Below are positions 8,533 through 17,288 of a stretch of 64,000 nt of DNA, piece after piece. Location: contig JAVBPU010000026.1 of NCBI GenBank assembly GCA_031549415.1, positions 1-64,000 of the forward strand, written 5' to 3'. The notes beneath the pieces were generated by a model. The model saw only the letters and a list, made by a program, of their open reading frames with translations, had not been told where the DNA came from and made no database searches. This stretch comes from Limiplasma sp031549415. Lineage in GTDB: Bacteria > Bacillota > Clostridia > Christensenellales > Aristaeellaceae. Each line of letters opens with the position of its first letter. Position 1 is the first letter of the stretch. A program made the translations under genes and the position numbers.

Positions 8533-9227
8533 GGCTCGTCCACCAGCCAATCCGGCTTCATCAGCGGCTCAAAGGGAAAGAACAGGGCTTGCATGGCAGG
8601 GGGCAGCTCCGCCCGCAGCTTTTCCCGGCCCGCCACCAGGCCGATGGGCACGCCCAGCCGCTGGGACGCCTGGGTCAGCAGCGCCTGGCCGTCCATCAGG
8701 TCCTGGGCCGTGGTCTGCTCCTGCAAATTGGCGTTGTTCACCAGAAAATCCGGCCGCAGCCGGGCCCGCTTTTCAATACGGGCAAACAGGTCCCCAATCT
8801 CCTCCGCCGTGCCGGACAGGGGGCGGAAGGGGTTCACCACGTACAGCACCGTCATCTGGTCCCGCAGGCGGGACAGCTGCGGGTGGTACTGGCCCAGCAC
8901 GGTGGCCCCGGTGTCGTCCCCGCCCACATCCATCACCACCCCGGCGTAGTCCGCCTCAAAAACGGACTGGATCTGGGCGGGCAAGGAGGGCACATCCACG
9001 CTGGACAGCGCAAAGGAAGGCATCAATACCTCAATGCCCTCCCCGCGAAGCAGATCGCCCTGCTCCGCGCTGCGAAAATACGGATTCACAATGTCCAAGT
9101 CCACCAGCACGGTGCGCCCAGTCACCTGCTGACGCTGCTTTCGCGCCAGGGCCAGGGCCAGCTCGGTTTTGCCGCTGCCATAATGGCCCAGCAGCAGGAT
9201 ATACTTGGAGGCAAAGGGAAAAGTCAT
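8529..9227 (-). CDS. MinD/CobQ-like P-loop ATPase of unknown role
   Basis: This 232-residue protein starts with a Walker A (LLLGHYGSGKTE, residues about 11-22) and has VLVDLDIVNPYFRS, which resembles the switch region of deviant-Walker MinD/ArsA-type ATPases, then VVMDVGGDDTGA. The second half includes VLYVVNPFRP and VNNANLQEQT, resembling the nucleotide-base pocket of SIMIBI proteins. The start overlaps the stop of the upstream membrane-protein gene (ATGA). Its position between a CdaR-linked membrane protein and an rRNA methyltransferase gives no firm function. Confidence 0.7.
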   Translation of the reverse strand: MTFPFASKYILLLGHYGSGKTELALALARKQRQQVTGRTVLVDLDIVNPYFRSAEQGDLLRGEGIEVLMPSFALSSVDVPSLPAQIQSVFEADYAGVVMDVGGDDTGATVLGQYHPQLSRLRDQMTVLYVVNPFRPLSGTAEEIGDLFARIEKRARLRPDFLVNNANLQEQTTAQDLMDGQALLTQASQRLGVPIGLVAGREKLRAELPPAMQALFFPFEPLMKPDWLVDEP

Positions 9228-10246
9228 TCTTCGCCGCCTTCCTCGGGCCTGCGGGGCAACACCGGGGGGTGGAAGGCCGTTTTGATATTCACAGGAGATT
9301 GCAAATCCCGGATGGTGGGCTGGTTGCCGTCATCATCGGAAACCCGCACCAACTCTCGGGCCCTTTTGGCAAGGGAAGAAAGGCCGCCCTTGCTTTTTTG
9401 CGCGGCGGTTACCTCGGTATTTTGATAGAAGGGCACATAGGTGGTATCGGGAAAGTTGGCCGATGGCAGGGCGGAGGCCGGCTCCGCCACCGGGGGCGGT
9501 GCTTCGCTAAGGCCAATGTTCTGCTGGAAGGTCTCCACATCCAGGCCCGGGTGCACCGGTTCCAGCATGGGGGCGAAAGTGCGCTGGGGGTACAGGGCTT
9601 CCGGCGTGGGCGGGGGGGCAAAGCCCGCCTGCACGTCCTGCAAATAGGCGGCGGGGTCGGGCCGTTCCATGCCAAAGCTGGGCTCCATGCCCTGGGCGGG
9701 GGAGTCATAGGGCTGCTCATAGGGGTGGACGGGGGCCCAGCTTTCGGTGGGCTCGTCGAACACCGGCTGAAAATCCATGATGGGAGCCGCCGGAGCATAG
9801 GCATAGGCGGAGGGCTGGACCATGGGGGCGAAGTCCGTCTGGGCAGGAGCATAGGACTGGGTGGCCTGGCCCGGGGCAAAGTCCATTTCCGGCGGCTCAA
9901 AAGGCCGCTGGTAGGCGGCGGGCGCATCGCTTTCCGGCGCAATATTTTGCGGGATAGGGCGAAAGGCAGCCTCCTCCTCAGGGTCCGCTTCCTGGCGGCC
10001 TTTGCGCCGCAGCCGCCCCAGTTTGGTACTCCACACGTAATCCGGCCGCCAGCGAAAGAAAAAGATGATGCGGTCCACCACAAAACCGGCCACGCAAAGC
10101 CCCAAAAAGACCGCTTTCCAATGAAGGCTCAAAAAGGAAACAAGAGCGCCGCCGTCCTCGCTGTTTAGGATGCGCCAAAAGTGGTTGAAAAAAGCGCGCA
10201 GCCAACCGAGCAACAGGGACAGGATGGCACCCGCGAAACCGTTCAT
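9224..10246 (-). CDS. Unknown membrane protein with Pro/Ala/Gln-rich tail
   Basis: This 340-residue protein is not recognised. The first 60 residues hold one or two membrane segments (MNGFAGAILSLLLGWLRAFF and a second at about 45-62), followed by a basic stretch (KLGRLRRKGRQ). A long disordered segment is rich in Pro, Ala, Gln and aromatic residues, with irregular repeats such as MDFAPGQ, TDFAPMV and MDFQPVF. The C-terminus is short and charged. ATG 10246 has a perfect AAGGAGGTG. It lies 51 nt after cdaR and overlaps the ATPase gene, so it probably belongs to the c-di-AMP operon and may anchor or scaffold something at the membrane. Confidence 0.65.
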   Translation of the reverse strand: MNGFAGAILSLLLGWLRAFFNHFWRILNSEDGGALVSFLSLHWKAVFLGLCVAGFVVDRIIFFFRWRPDYVWSTKLGRLRRKGRQEADPEEEAAFRPIPQNIAPESDAPAAYQRPFEPPEMDFAPGQATQSYAPAQTDFAPMVQPSAYAYAPAAPIMDFQPVFDEPTESWAPVHPYEQPYDSPAQGMEPSFGMERPDPAAYLQDVQAGFAPPPTPEALYPQRTFAPMLEPVHPGLDVETFQQNIGLSEAPPPVAEPASALPSANFPDTTYVPFYQNTEVTAAQKSKGGLSSLAKRARELVRVSDDDGNQPTIRDLQSPVNIKTAFHPPVLPRRPEEGGEE

Positions 10247-10297
10247 GCAGCACCTCCTTTCCAATCCATGGGCGAAACGGCCGCTTTTTGGGAGACG

Positions 10298-11659
10298 CTA
10301 TTTCACATCCACATGGAGGGAGGCGTTTTTAGGCGTGATGGAATAGGTGAAATTGCGCTCATCCACCCCGTTGATGCGCAGCAGGATGGGCAGCTCATGG
10401 TCCCCGTCGGCCAGGTCGCTAATGTCCACGTAGGCGCTTAAAGAAGCGGCTTTCAGCTCGTTGAGCAGCGTGGACGGCCCGGTCAGCGTGAGGGAGACCG
10501 ATTTTGCCTTGCAGGAAGCCGAACGCTGGTTGGACCGGTCCGTGAAGGAAAGCGGTACGTTGGCAAAGTCCTTGGTGCTAATCGTCGGAGCGATTTCCAC
10601 ATACAACTTCACGGTGTCGGAGCTGAGGTAGATCAGCTCCGCAGGCTTGTGCAGGCGCACATCCACCGAGAAGGATTCCGTTCTGCCCGACACGTCCACC
10701 GGCTGGTCCAGAAAGAGGGAATCCAGCGCGGCCAGGCCGGTTTCGTCCCCGGCGGCCACCAAAATATTCGGCGTGGCGCTGACGCTTTTCACCTCGTACC
10801 CCGCCGCCGGGGCGCCCGTGGTGAGGGACAGGGCGCTGACAGGCAGCGTTTTGGCGGTATACAGGGTTTGCTCCACCACAATGCTGCGAAGCAGAACCCC
10901 GGCGCTGGTCACATCAATAAAATCGCTCTTGACCTCGTTGCCTTCCGCATCGGTAAAGCGCATGGGCAGCGCGGTGCGGGTCAGCCCCGCCTGGGAGGGA
11001 AGCTTTGATACGTCAAAGTCCACCAGCACCCGGGCGATGCGGGAAACGATGCTTTTGGGGCCGTTGATGGATACGCTGGGAGGGTCCAAAGAGGGCGAGG
11101 TGCCATAAAATCCTTTGGGGAACTGGCCTTTGCGCTCTACGGACACGGGCACCCGGTAGCTGGGCACATATTCATCCACCATCACCTCCACGCTTTCCGG
11201 GGAGAGGGAAGTGACCGCGCCATAGGTGGTGGAGGAGCTGGTGCTGATGCGAAGGGTCTGCGCGCCTGTCTCGGTGATTTTGCTGAGATCCAGGCGGGGG
11301 TTATAGTGGGCGGCGGAAACGGTGTTGTACTCCCGCTGGGGCACATCCGCCTGCAACCGGATGGTGAGAGGGCTTTGCTGAAAGTTGGTAAGGACCACCA
11401 ACCCGTTGCGCTGCAACGCGTCCGCGCCGGTAATGGTGACGGGCACATCGGAAAAAGTGCGCTCCCGGGTGAGGGTGGGGTCCTGGGTGATGAGGCCGGC
11501 CCACAGGCAAATGGCCAGAAACACCGCCAGGAGCTTGAAGGGCAGGTTATGCAGCAACATGCCCCAGAGCCGCTGGGGAAGGGTTTTTAGCAAATCCCGC
11601 AGGGGACTTTTTTCTTGAGACGGGCCTTTTTTGTCATTCATTTTGGGTTCTGCGTTCAT
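10298..11659 (-). CDS. cdaR: CdaR, YbbR-domain regulator of diadenylate cyclase
   Basis: This 453-residue protein has a cytoplasmic tail, one membrane helix (about 37-57, LLAVFLAICLWAG) and several extracytoplasmic YbbR beta domains (pattern VPVTITG...L). ATG 11659 has AAAGGAGG and overlaps the cdaA stop (ATGA). In Firmicutes CdaR binds CdaA and tunes c-di-AMP synthesis. The usual third gene glmM is not next; the unknown membrane protein follows instead. Confidence 0.92.
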   Translation of the reverse strand: MNAEPKMNDKKGPSQEKSPLRDLLKTLPQRLWGMLLHNLPFKLLAVFLAICLWAGLITQDPTLTRERTFSDVPVTITGADALQRNGLVVLTNFQQSPLTIRLQADVPQREYNTVSAAHYNPRLDLSKITETGAQTLRISTSSSTTYGAVTSLSPESVEVMVDEYVPSYRVPVSVERKGQFPKGFYGTSPSLDPPSVSINGPKSIVSRIARVLVDFDVSKLPSQAGLTRTALPMRFTDAEGNEVKSDFIDVTSAGVLLRSIVVEQTLYTAKTLPVSALSLTTGAPAAGYEVKSVSATPNILVAAGDETGLAALDSLFLDQPVDVSGRTESFSVDVRLHKPAELIYLSSDTVKLYVEIAPTISTKDFANVPLSFTDRSNQRSASCKAKSVSLTLTGPSTLLNELKAASLSAYVDISDLADGDHELPILLRINGVDERNFTYSITPKNASLHVDVK

Positions 11660-12513
11660 GCCGCGCCTCCTTTGCGCCGCTTGGTCTTTTCCAGCAAAGT
11701 GGACCAAAGGCTGTTTTCCTTTTGGTGGTAGATGCTGAAGAGCAAAGCTTCCAGCGCGGTGCGGTCCAGGTGGCGGGTGAGCCGGCCTTCCTTGGCCATG
11801 GAGATGATGCCGGTTTCTTCGCTGACAATGAGGGAGATGGCATCGGTGGTTTCCGTAATGCCCAGCGCCGCCCGGTGGCGGGTGCCCAGCTCCCGGCTGA
11901 TGCTCGTGCCTTCGCTTAAAGTGAGGATGCAGGCCGCAGCCATGATGCGGCTGCCGCGAATCACCACCGCCCCGTCATGGAGGGGGGTGTTGGGCTCAAA
12001 GATGTTTTCCAGCAGGGCGGCGGAAATCTGTGAATCCAGCATGGTGCCGGTTTCCACCACGTCCTTGAGGCCGATCCGCTGCTCCAGCACGATCAGCGCG
12101 CCCACCCGCCGCCTGCTTAAAGAAAGCAGGCAATGGCTCATTTCCCGAACGATATGGGTGCTCTCCTCCTGGTCGGTCAGATGGGCGCTGTCCCGGATCG
12201 CGCCACGGCCGATTTGCTCCAGCGCTTTGCGCAGCTCCGGCTGAAACAGGATCACCAGCACCACCGCGCCGTTGTTGACCACGTTGAGCAGCACCCAGTT
12301 CAGCGCCGTCAGGCCCAGCAGGTCGCTGACCCAGCTGGCCAGCAGCAGAGTGGCCAGCCCCTTGAGCACGGCGCTGGCCCGGGTTTCCTTGGTGAGCATG
12401 AGCAGCTTGTAAAGCAAAAACGCTACAATAAAAATGTCCAGGATATCCGTAATGGTGGGGCGGTTGAACACATTCCACAGAACGGTCTTGACTTGCACCC
12501 AAAGCGTTTGCAT
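11656..12513 (-). CDS. cdaA: Diadenylate cyclase CdaA
   Basis: This 285-residue membrane enzyme makes c-di-AMP from two ATP. It has three N-terminal membrane helices (about 25-100), then the DAC domain with the DGA motif (LHDGAVVI, Asp180-Ala182) and the RHR motif (GTRHRAALG, Arg212-Arg214). Both motifs are intact and the length is normal. It is first in the minus-strand operon with cdaR. c-di-AMP controls potassium and osmolyte transport and cell-wall homeostasis in these bacteria. Confidence 0.96.
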   Translation of the reverse strand: MQTLWVQVKTVLWNVFNRPTITDILDIFIVAFLLYKLLMLTKETRASAVLKGLATLLLASWVSDLLGLTALNWVLLNVVNNGAVVLVILFQPELRKALEQIGRGAIRDSAHLTDQEESTHIVREMSHCLLSLSRRRVGALIVLEQRIGLKDVVETGTMLDSQISAALLENIFEPNTPLHDGAVVIRGSRIMAAACILTLSEGTSISRELGTRHRAALGITETTDAISLIVSEETGIISMAKEGRLTRHLDRTALEALLFSIYHQKENSLWSTLLEKTKRRKGGAA

Positions 12514-12559
12514 GTGTTCCAGGCCCCACTTTCGTAAAAATAAAGATTTCCTACCTTGC

Positions 12560-12588
12560 AGTATACATCATTTCCTAAGGCGGGAAAA
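12560..12588 (-). promoter_or_regulatory. Candidate cdaA promoter
   Basis: On the minus strand there is TTTTCC (12588-12583), a 17-bp spacer, then TATACT (12565-12560). The -10 is good and the -35 weak. It lies about 50 bp before the cdaA start. Confidence 0.5.
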
Positions 12589-12676
12589 GCCCTGCGCCAA
12601 AAAGTTCAGCATTTCTTCACAATCCGCAACGGGAATGAAACGCATGGGAAGAAAGAAATCATGCGAAGTACGCTGG

Positions 12677-12705
12677 TTTTCCTTTCCTTTCATCTGTGCT
12701 ATACT
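12677..12705 (+). promoter_or_regulatory. Candidate extended -10 promoter for radC
   Basis: TGCTATACT at 12697-12705 is an extended -10 element. The -35 at correct spacing is only TTTTCC (12677-12682). It would start transcription about 45 bp before radC. Confidence 0.5.
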
Positions 12706-12756
12706 ATCAGGGGTATAGCGCAACGCCTTGCGGGCACAAATGAGGTGGGGAAGAGC

Positions 12757-13545
12757 ATGGAGCATGACGGGCATCGGAAGCGCATGAGGGAACGCTATGA
12801 AAAGCAGGGATTGGAAGGGTTTGCGTCCCATGAGGTGCTGGAGCTAATGCTGTTTTACGCCATTCCGCAAAAGAACGTGAATCCATTGGCCCATCAGTTG
12901 CTGGACCACTTTGGCAGCCTTTACGCCCTGCTGCAGGCGGAGCCGAAGCAGCTGACCCAGGTGAAGGGCATTGGGGAATATGCCGCCACGTTTTTGAGCC
13001 TGTTTGCGTCGGTGGCCCGGTATGCCCAGTTGGAAAAGGCGGGCGAACGCGTCAGCCTGGATAACCGGGGGCGGGCGGAAAGCTATTGCATCCAATTGCT
13101 GGATGGACATCGGGTGGAGCATTTTTACGTGATCTGCTTAAACGGGCAAATGGAGGTATTGCATGCCGCGCTGGTGGCCAAGGGCTCCCTCAGCGATGTG
13201 GCGGCCTATCCGCGCATTGTGGCGGAAAAAGCCTTGACCCATAACGCTCACAGCGTGATTTTGTGCCACAACCACCCGGGAGGGTCCCTGACGCCTTCCG
13301 CCGGAGACGTGGAAGTGACACGCCAGCTGGCTAGCCTGCTGGCGGGATTGGAAATCACGCTGGTGGACCACATCGTGGTGGCGGATGGCCAGGCGCTGAG
13401 CATGGTCAGGCACCAGCTGATCGAGCAGGAGGTGTCCTCCGCGGGGGTGCTGACCCGGGTGGCGGACCCCGCCAGCGAGGTGCGCATCCGCAACCAGCTC
13501 TTGGGCAGGGCCGCCAAAAAGACAGGAAACCAGGAGGATACATGA
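12757..13545 (+). CDS. radC: RadC/JAMM-domain protein
   Basis: This 262-residue protein has an N-terminal UPF0758 region with a helix-hairpin-helix (TQVKGIGEYAA, near 67-77) and a C-terminal JAB1/MPN metalloprotease-like domain. The zinc motif is intact: His171 and His173 in HNHPGG, with Ser181 and Asp184 in TPSAGD. Despite the name, a role in DNA repair is unproven. ATG 12757 follows GAGGTGGGG and fits the family N-terminus; longer in-frame extension upstream is not coding. It is first in a tightly overlapped operon with the YdcF gene and rsmG. Confidence 0.93.
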   Translation: MEHDGHRKRMRERYEKQGLEGFASHEVLELMLFYAIPQKNVNPLAHQLLDHFGSLYALLQAEPKQLTQVKGIGEYAATFLSLFASVARYAQLEKAGERVSLDNRGRAESYCIQLLDGHRVEHFYVICLNGQMEVLHAALVAKGSLSDVAAYPRIVAEKALTHNAHSVILCHNHPGGSLTPSAGDVEVTRQLASLLAGLEITLVDHIVVADGQALSMVRHQLIEQEVSSAGVLTRVADPASEVRIRNQLLGRAAKKTGNQEDT

Positions 13546-14216
13546 ACCAGAATACGCAAACCAAAAAAACGAGGACCCGTAAGGAGAAAGCCGCAAACCA
13601 AAAGCCCGGAAAAAAATGGTGCAGGAGGCTGACGCGCTTGGTAGGGATTTTCTGCTGCCTGGGCCTGCTGGCATACGCAGGCTTGGTGGGCTTTGTATAT
13701 TACCAGGAGACCCACGTGCCCGTGCCCTCGCAATATGACGCCATCATTGTGCTGGGGGCGCAGGTGCTGCCCACTGGGGAGCCTTCGGTGCAGCTGCGCT
13801 GGCGGCTGGATAAGGCCGTGGAGATGTACCAAAAGCAGCCCTGCCCCGTGGTGGCCTGCGGCGCCCAGGGGGTTAACGAACCGGCCCCGGAGGGGGATGT
13901 GATGCGGGCGCTGCTGATGGCCGATGGCGTTTTGGAGAGCCATGCCTTTGCGGAGACCCAATCCGAAGATACCTCGGAAAACATTCGCAACGCCTGGGCC
14001 ATGCTCAGCGCCATGGGCTGTGAGCGGCCCCTCATCGTCACCAGCGACTATCATTTGCCCCGGGCCCTGGCCCTGGCGGAGGACGTGGGCCTGCACCCCC
14101 AGGGCGCGGGCAGCCTTTGCAAGCCCGGCGTCGGGTTCTGGATGAAGAACCATATGCGGGAGGCCCTTTCCTGGGTGAAATACTGGGGCGTCAAGCACCT
14201 GGGTTTGCCGCGATGA
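13542..14216 (+). CDS. YdcF/SanA-family (DUF218) membrane protein
   Basis: This 224-residue protein has a Lys/Arg-rich cytoplasmic N-terminus, one membrane helix (about 33-54) and an extracytoplasmic DUF218 domain. The domain shows YDAIIVLGAQV, then ACGAQG, then TSENIRNA and VTSDYHLPRAL, the conserved core of the family. SanA-type members affect envelope permeability, but the reaction is unknown. The start overlaps the radC stop (ATGA), and its own stop overlaps the rsmG start. Confidence 0.88.
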   Translation: MNQNTQTKKTRTRKEKAANQKPGKKWCRRLTRLVGIFCCLGLLAYAGLVGFVYYQETHVPVPSQYDAIIVLGAQVLPTGEPSVQLRWRLDKAVEMYQKQPCPVVACGAQGVNEPAPEGDVMRALLMADGVLESHAFAETQSEDTSENIRNAWAMLSAMGCERPLIVTSDYHLPRALALAEDVGLHPQGAGSLCKPGVGFWMKNHMREALSWVKYWGVKHLGLPR

Positions 14217-14962
14217 CTGAGGCGGAGAGGGAGGCCAGCTTCCGGGAGAGGCTGCACAGCTTGGGCGTTGGGTTCGATGAGGCCGCGCCTCAGCGGCTGC
14301 GCCGGTATCACGAACTTCTGTGCCACTGGAATACCCTGATGAACCTCACCGGGGACACCGCCTTTGATACCGCCCTGGACCGCCTTTATCTGGATTCCCT
14401 GGCGCCTTTGCAAGTGGAAGGGCTGTTTCCCGCAGGAAGCACGCTGGTGGATGTGGGAAGCGGCGCGGGCTTCCCCGGGCTTCCTCTGGCCATTGTCCGG
14501 CCGGATTTGCAGGTGCTGCTGCTGGATTCCCTGCAAAAGCGGGTCGGCTTTTTGGACGCCGTCATCGAAGCTTTGAGCCTTCCCAATGTGAGGACGTTGC
14601 ATGCGCGGGCGGAGGACGCCGCCCAGGAGCCATCCCTGCGGGAGGGCTTTGACCTGGCGGTGGCCCGGGCCGTGGCCCCGCTGCCGGTGCTGTGCGAGCT
14701 GTTGCTGCCCTTTGTGAAGGTAGGCGGGAAGATGCTCTGTTACAAAGGCCCCTCCGCGAAGGAGGAGCAGGACCAGGGGGCGTTGGCGGCCAAGCGGCTG
14801 GGCGGAGGCCCGCCGGTGATCGTCCCGGTGGCGCTGCCCTGGCAGCCTCAGTGGCAGCACTGTGTGGTGGTCAGCGAAAAAAAGGAAAAAACCCTTCGAC
14901 AGTTTCCCCGAAAAGCTGGGCTGCCTGCCAGGCAACCCCTGGGGAAAAACGACAGGGTGTGA
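14213..14962 (+). CDS. rsmG: 16S rRNA (guanine-N7) methyltransferase RsmG (GidB)
   Basis: This 249-residue SAM methyltransferase modifies G527 (E. coli numbering) of 16S rRNA. Family motifs are RYHELLCHWNTLMNLTG at the N-terminus, the SAM loop VDVGSGAGFPGLPLAI, and VARAVAPLPVLCELLLPFVK. The C-terminus has the usual FPRKAGLPARQPL. The start overlaps the YdcF-family stop (ATGA). As in Bacillus, a ParB/Noc-type gene follows. Confidence 0.95.
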   Translation: MTEAEREASFRERLHSLGVGFDEAAPQRLRRYHELLCHWNTLMNLTGDTAFDTALDRLYLDSLAPLQVEGLFPAGSTLVDVGSGAGFPGLPLAIVRPDLQVLLLDSLQKRVGFLDAVIEALSLPNVRTLHARAEDAAQEPSLREGFDLAVARAVAPLPVLCELLLPFVKVGGKMLCYKGPSAKEEQDQGALAAKRLGGGPPVIVPVALPWQPQWQHCVVVSEKKEKTLRQFPRKAGLPARQPLGKNDRV

Positions 14963-15180
14963 CAAATCTCTTTTGCATATGGCCGCAGGCGCGCCCTTTC
15001 GCGGGATGCGCCTGACGTTTTTAGGGGAACGATTCTGGGGAGGAGGCAGCAGGAAAATCCTTCCATTTCTTGAATTTGCAAGTTATGGGCGCGCCGGACG
15101 GCTGCGCATGCCAAGGGGGAGGGCATGCGTGCCGGCTGGCGCGTTCATGCAAATCAACGGGGAATAAGGGGGCAACAGCC

Positions 15181-15975
15181 GTGCTGAGGACCGCGGAACA
15201 GGTACGATGGGTGCCAATGAGCGAGATCACGGGATGGGAGGAAGAGGCGGCCTTGCCGCCCCCTTCCACAGTGGCGGCGTTAGAGGGCAGGGACGCGGTA
15301 CTGCTGTTACAACGGGAAGCGGGCGGCTATCAGCTGGTGGCCGGGCGGGAGCGGCTGCTGGAGATGAGGGCCCAGGGGCAGAGCTGCGTGAATGCGGTCA
15401 TCAGCCCCCGCTGGAACCTGGAGGAGCGGATCTCTGCGCTGCTGACCCAGCTTTTGCAGGGCAAGCTGCACTATGTAGAGGAGGCCCTGGCCTATCAGGA
15501 GCTTTTGCAAAGAGGACCCCTGTCCAAGCCGGAGCTGGCTGCCAGGCTGGGATGCTCCCAGGCCGCCTTGCAGCGCAAGCTGCGGCTGCTCTCTTTGGGG
15601 GAGGGGTGCAGGCAAGTGCTGCGGGAGAACCCGCTAAGCGAGCGGCACGCCCTGGCGGTGCTGCGGATTCCGGGGGAGCAAGGCCGCCAGCGCATACTGG
15701 CCCATGCGGCCGCAAAGCGCCTGTCCGTAAAGGAAACAGAGGCGCTGGTGGAGGAGACCCTGGCCCGGATGCCCATTCCCATGCCCAAGGAGAGGAAAAT
15801 GATCCCGCTGATGCGGGATCACCGGCTGTATGTAAACGCCATTCGCAGCATTGTGGAGCAGATGCGGGACGCGGGGCTGGAGGCGGAAATGCTGGTCACC
15901 CCCCACCAGTCCTGGTTGGAAGTGAGGGTGCAAATCCCCTGCTTTTCCCAGCCCCAGCGAAAATCGGCCCGGTGA
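15181..15975 (+). CDS. Divergent ParB/Noc-like nucleoid protein
   Basis: This 264-residue protein starts at GTG 15181, with AAGGGGG 8 nt upstream. It has a shortened ParB N-domain in which the CTP-binding box reads LVAGRERLLEMR rather than the usual GERRxRA pattern. A KorB-like HTH at about 115-160 follows (LSKPELAARLGCSQAALQRKLRLLSL), then a linker (LSERHALAVLRI) and a C-terminal dimer region. Its position after rsmG matches the Bacillus noc locus, so a role in nucleoid occlusion or chromosome organisation is likely. Loss of canonical CTP-box residues makes clamp sliding uncertain. A 7-bp hairpin (GCATGCC pairing with GGCATGC) lies in the leader near 15107-15130. Confidence 0.75.
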   Translation: MLRTAEQVRWVPMSEITGWEEEAALPPPSTVAALEGRDAVLLLQREAGGYQLVAGRERLLEMRAQGQSCVNAVISPRWNLEERISALLTQLLQGKLHYVEEALAYQELLQRGPLSKPELAARLGCSQAALQRKLRLLSLGEGCRQVLRENPLSERHALAVLRIPGEQGRQRILAHAAAKRLSVKETEALVEETLARMPIPMPKERKMIPLMRDHRLYVNAIRSIVEQMRDAGLEAEMLVTPHQSWLEVRVQIPCFSQPQRKSAR

Positions 15976-16010
15976 TCACTACGAAACTACCAAGGAAACG
16001 GGGTGGCCAC

Positions 16011-17126
16011 ATGGGTTGCCGAAAAAAAGCATGGGCCCTTTTTGGGCTGTGGGCCTGGCTGGCGGGGGCGGGCTGTGCCTTGGGGGAAAGCAAGGTGTAT
16101 ACCTTTGCGCCCCAGGCGGTGCCCAAGGAGCTGACGGAGACCGCCTTGCAGGTTTGCGCCGGGGACGTGACCCTGACGTTGACCTTTGCGGGGGACTGCA
16201 CCTTGGGCGGCACGGCGGGTACCCTGAGCGCCGCCAGAGGGTTTGGCGGCGTGGTGGAGAAAAGCGGGCTGGCCTATCCCTTTGCCAAGCTGCAATCCCT
16301 GTTTGCCACCGATGACTTCACCGTGGTGAATCTGGAAGGGGTGCTTTCGGACCAGAAGCGGGACAAGGCCCCCGGCAGGCGCTTTTGCTTTATCGGAAAA
16401 AGCAGCTATGCGGGCATTTTGAGCCAGGGCAGCGTAGAGGCCGTGAACCTGGCCAACAACCATACCCTGGATTATGGCCGGGAGGGGTATCAGGACACGG
16501 TCCAGGCGCTGGAGCAGGAGCATATCGCTTATTTTGGCGAGGACGCGGTGACCGTGCTGGAAAAGGATGGCGTGCGCATTGGGTTCACCGGCAGCCAATT
16601 TGGCGTGGACCCGCAGGCCCTGGGCCTTCAAATGGAAGCCCTGCGGCGGGCGGGCTGCCAGTGGGTGGTTCATTCCCTGCACGCCGGGGAAGAGTATGCG
16701 CAGGCCCCCACCCGCAGGCAGCGGGATGCCGCGGCCCAAGCGGTGGAAAGCGGCGCGAAGCTGGTGGTGGGGCACCATCCCCATGTGGTGCAGGGCATGG
16801 AGCTGCTGCAGGGCGTGCCGGTGCTGTACAGCCTGGGCAATGGCAGCTTTGGCGGAAACGGGCTGCCCAAGACGCTGGACGCGGCGCTTTTGCGGGTGGA
16901 GCTTTCCTTCTCCGAGGGGGAGCTTCAACAGATGCAGCTGACGATCTGGCCCCTGCGCAGCAGCGGAGAAAGGCGAAGGAACAATTACCAGCCGGTGCTG
17001 GTGGAGGGGGAGGATGCCCTGCGGGTGATGGACAAGCTGCAAAACGCCTCCTTTATCGGCCTGGCCCCCTATGTGGAGGGCCAGGGCGCTCGGCAGCCGG
17101 TGATCCGCTACACCAACCAGGAATGA
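16011..17126 (+). CDS. CapA/PgsA-like metallophosphatase-fold protein
   Basis: This 371-residue secreted or membrane-anchored protein has a signal peptide (AWALFGLWAWLAGAGCALG; possible lipobox AGAGC). A PGA_cap domain follows with the family motifs FAGDCTLGG, VVNLEGVLSD, LANNHTLDYG, HSLHAGEEY, VGHHPHVVQGME and SLGNGSFGG. Members act in capsule or poly-gamma-glutamate synthesis, but many stand alone, and no other capsule genes are here. ATG 16011 was chosen because a signal peptide begins there. It sits 35 nt after the Noc-like gene, so it could be co-transcribed. Confidence 0.88.
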   Translation: MGCRKKAWALFGLWAWLAGAGCALGESKVYTFAPQAVPKELTETALQVCAGDVTLTLTFAGDCTLGGTAGTLSAARGFGGVVEKSGLAYPFAKLQSLFATDDFTVVNLEGVLSDQKRDKAPGRRFCFIGKSSYAGILSQGSVEAVNLANNHTLDYGREGYQDTVQALEQEHIAYFGEDAVTVLEKDGVRIGFTGSQFGVDPQALGLQMEALRRAGCQWVVHSLHAGEEYAQAPTRRQRDAAAQAVESGAKLVVGHHPHVVQGMELLQGVPVLYSLGNGSFGGNGLPKTLDAALLRVELSFSEGELQQMQLTIWPLRSSGERRRNNYQPVLVEGEDALRVMDKLQNASFIGLAPYVEGQGARQPVIRYTNQE

Positions 17127-17288
17127 AGGGGCCAAAAGCAGGGAGCAAAAGGGCAGGGACAGGGGCCAGCAAAAATATTGAACAAATCGAAAAAATGGTA
17201 GCGTCCGAAGAGGCTTTATGGTAAACTGATCAATGGGCTATGCCCAACATTGAGCGGGAGTCCATGGACTCTGCGGGGGAATGATCGC

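Noticed and set aside
12556..12756. N-terminal extension of radC by 67 codons
   Set aside because: RadC N-terminus is at 12757 with an SD; the extension covers promoter elements and has no homology.
15207..16010. Upstream extension of the CapA-like frame by 268 codons
   Set aside because: It overlaps the Noc-like gene in another frame, is Gly/Ala/Arg-rich without pattern, and a signal peptide begins at 16011.
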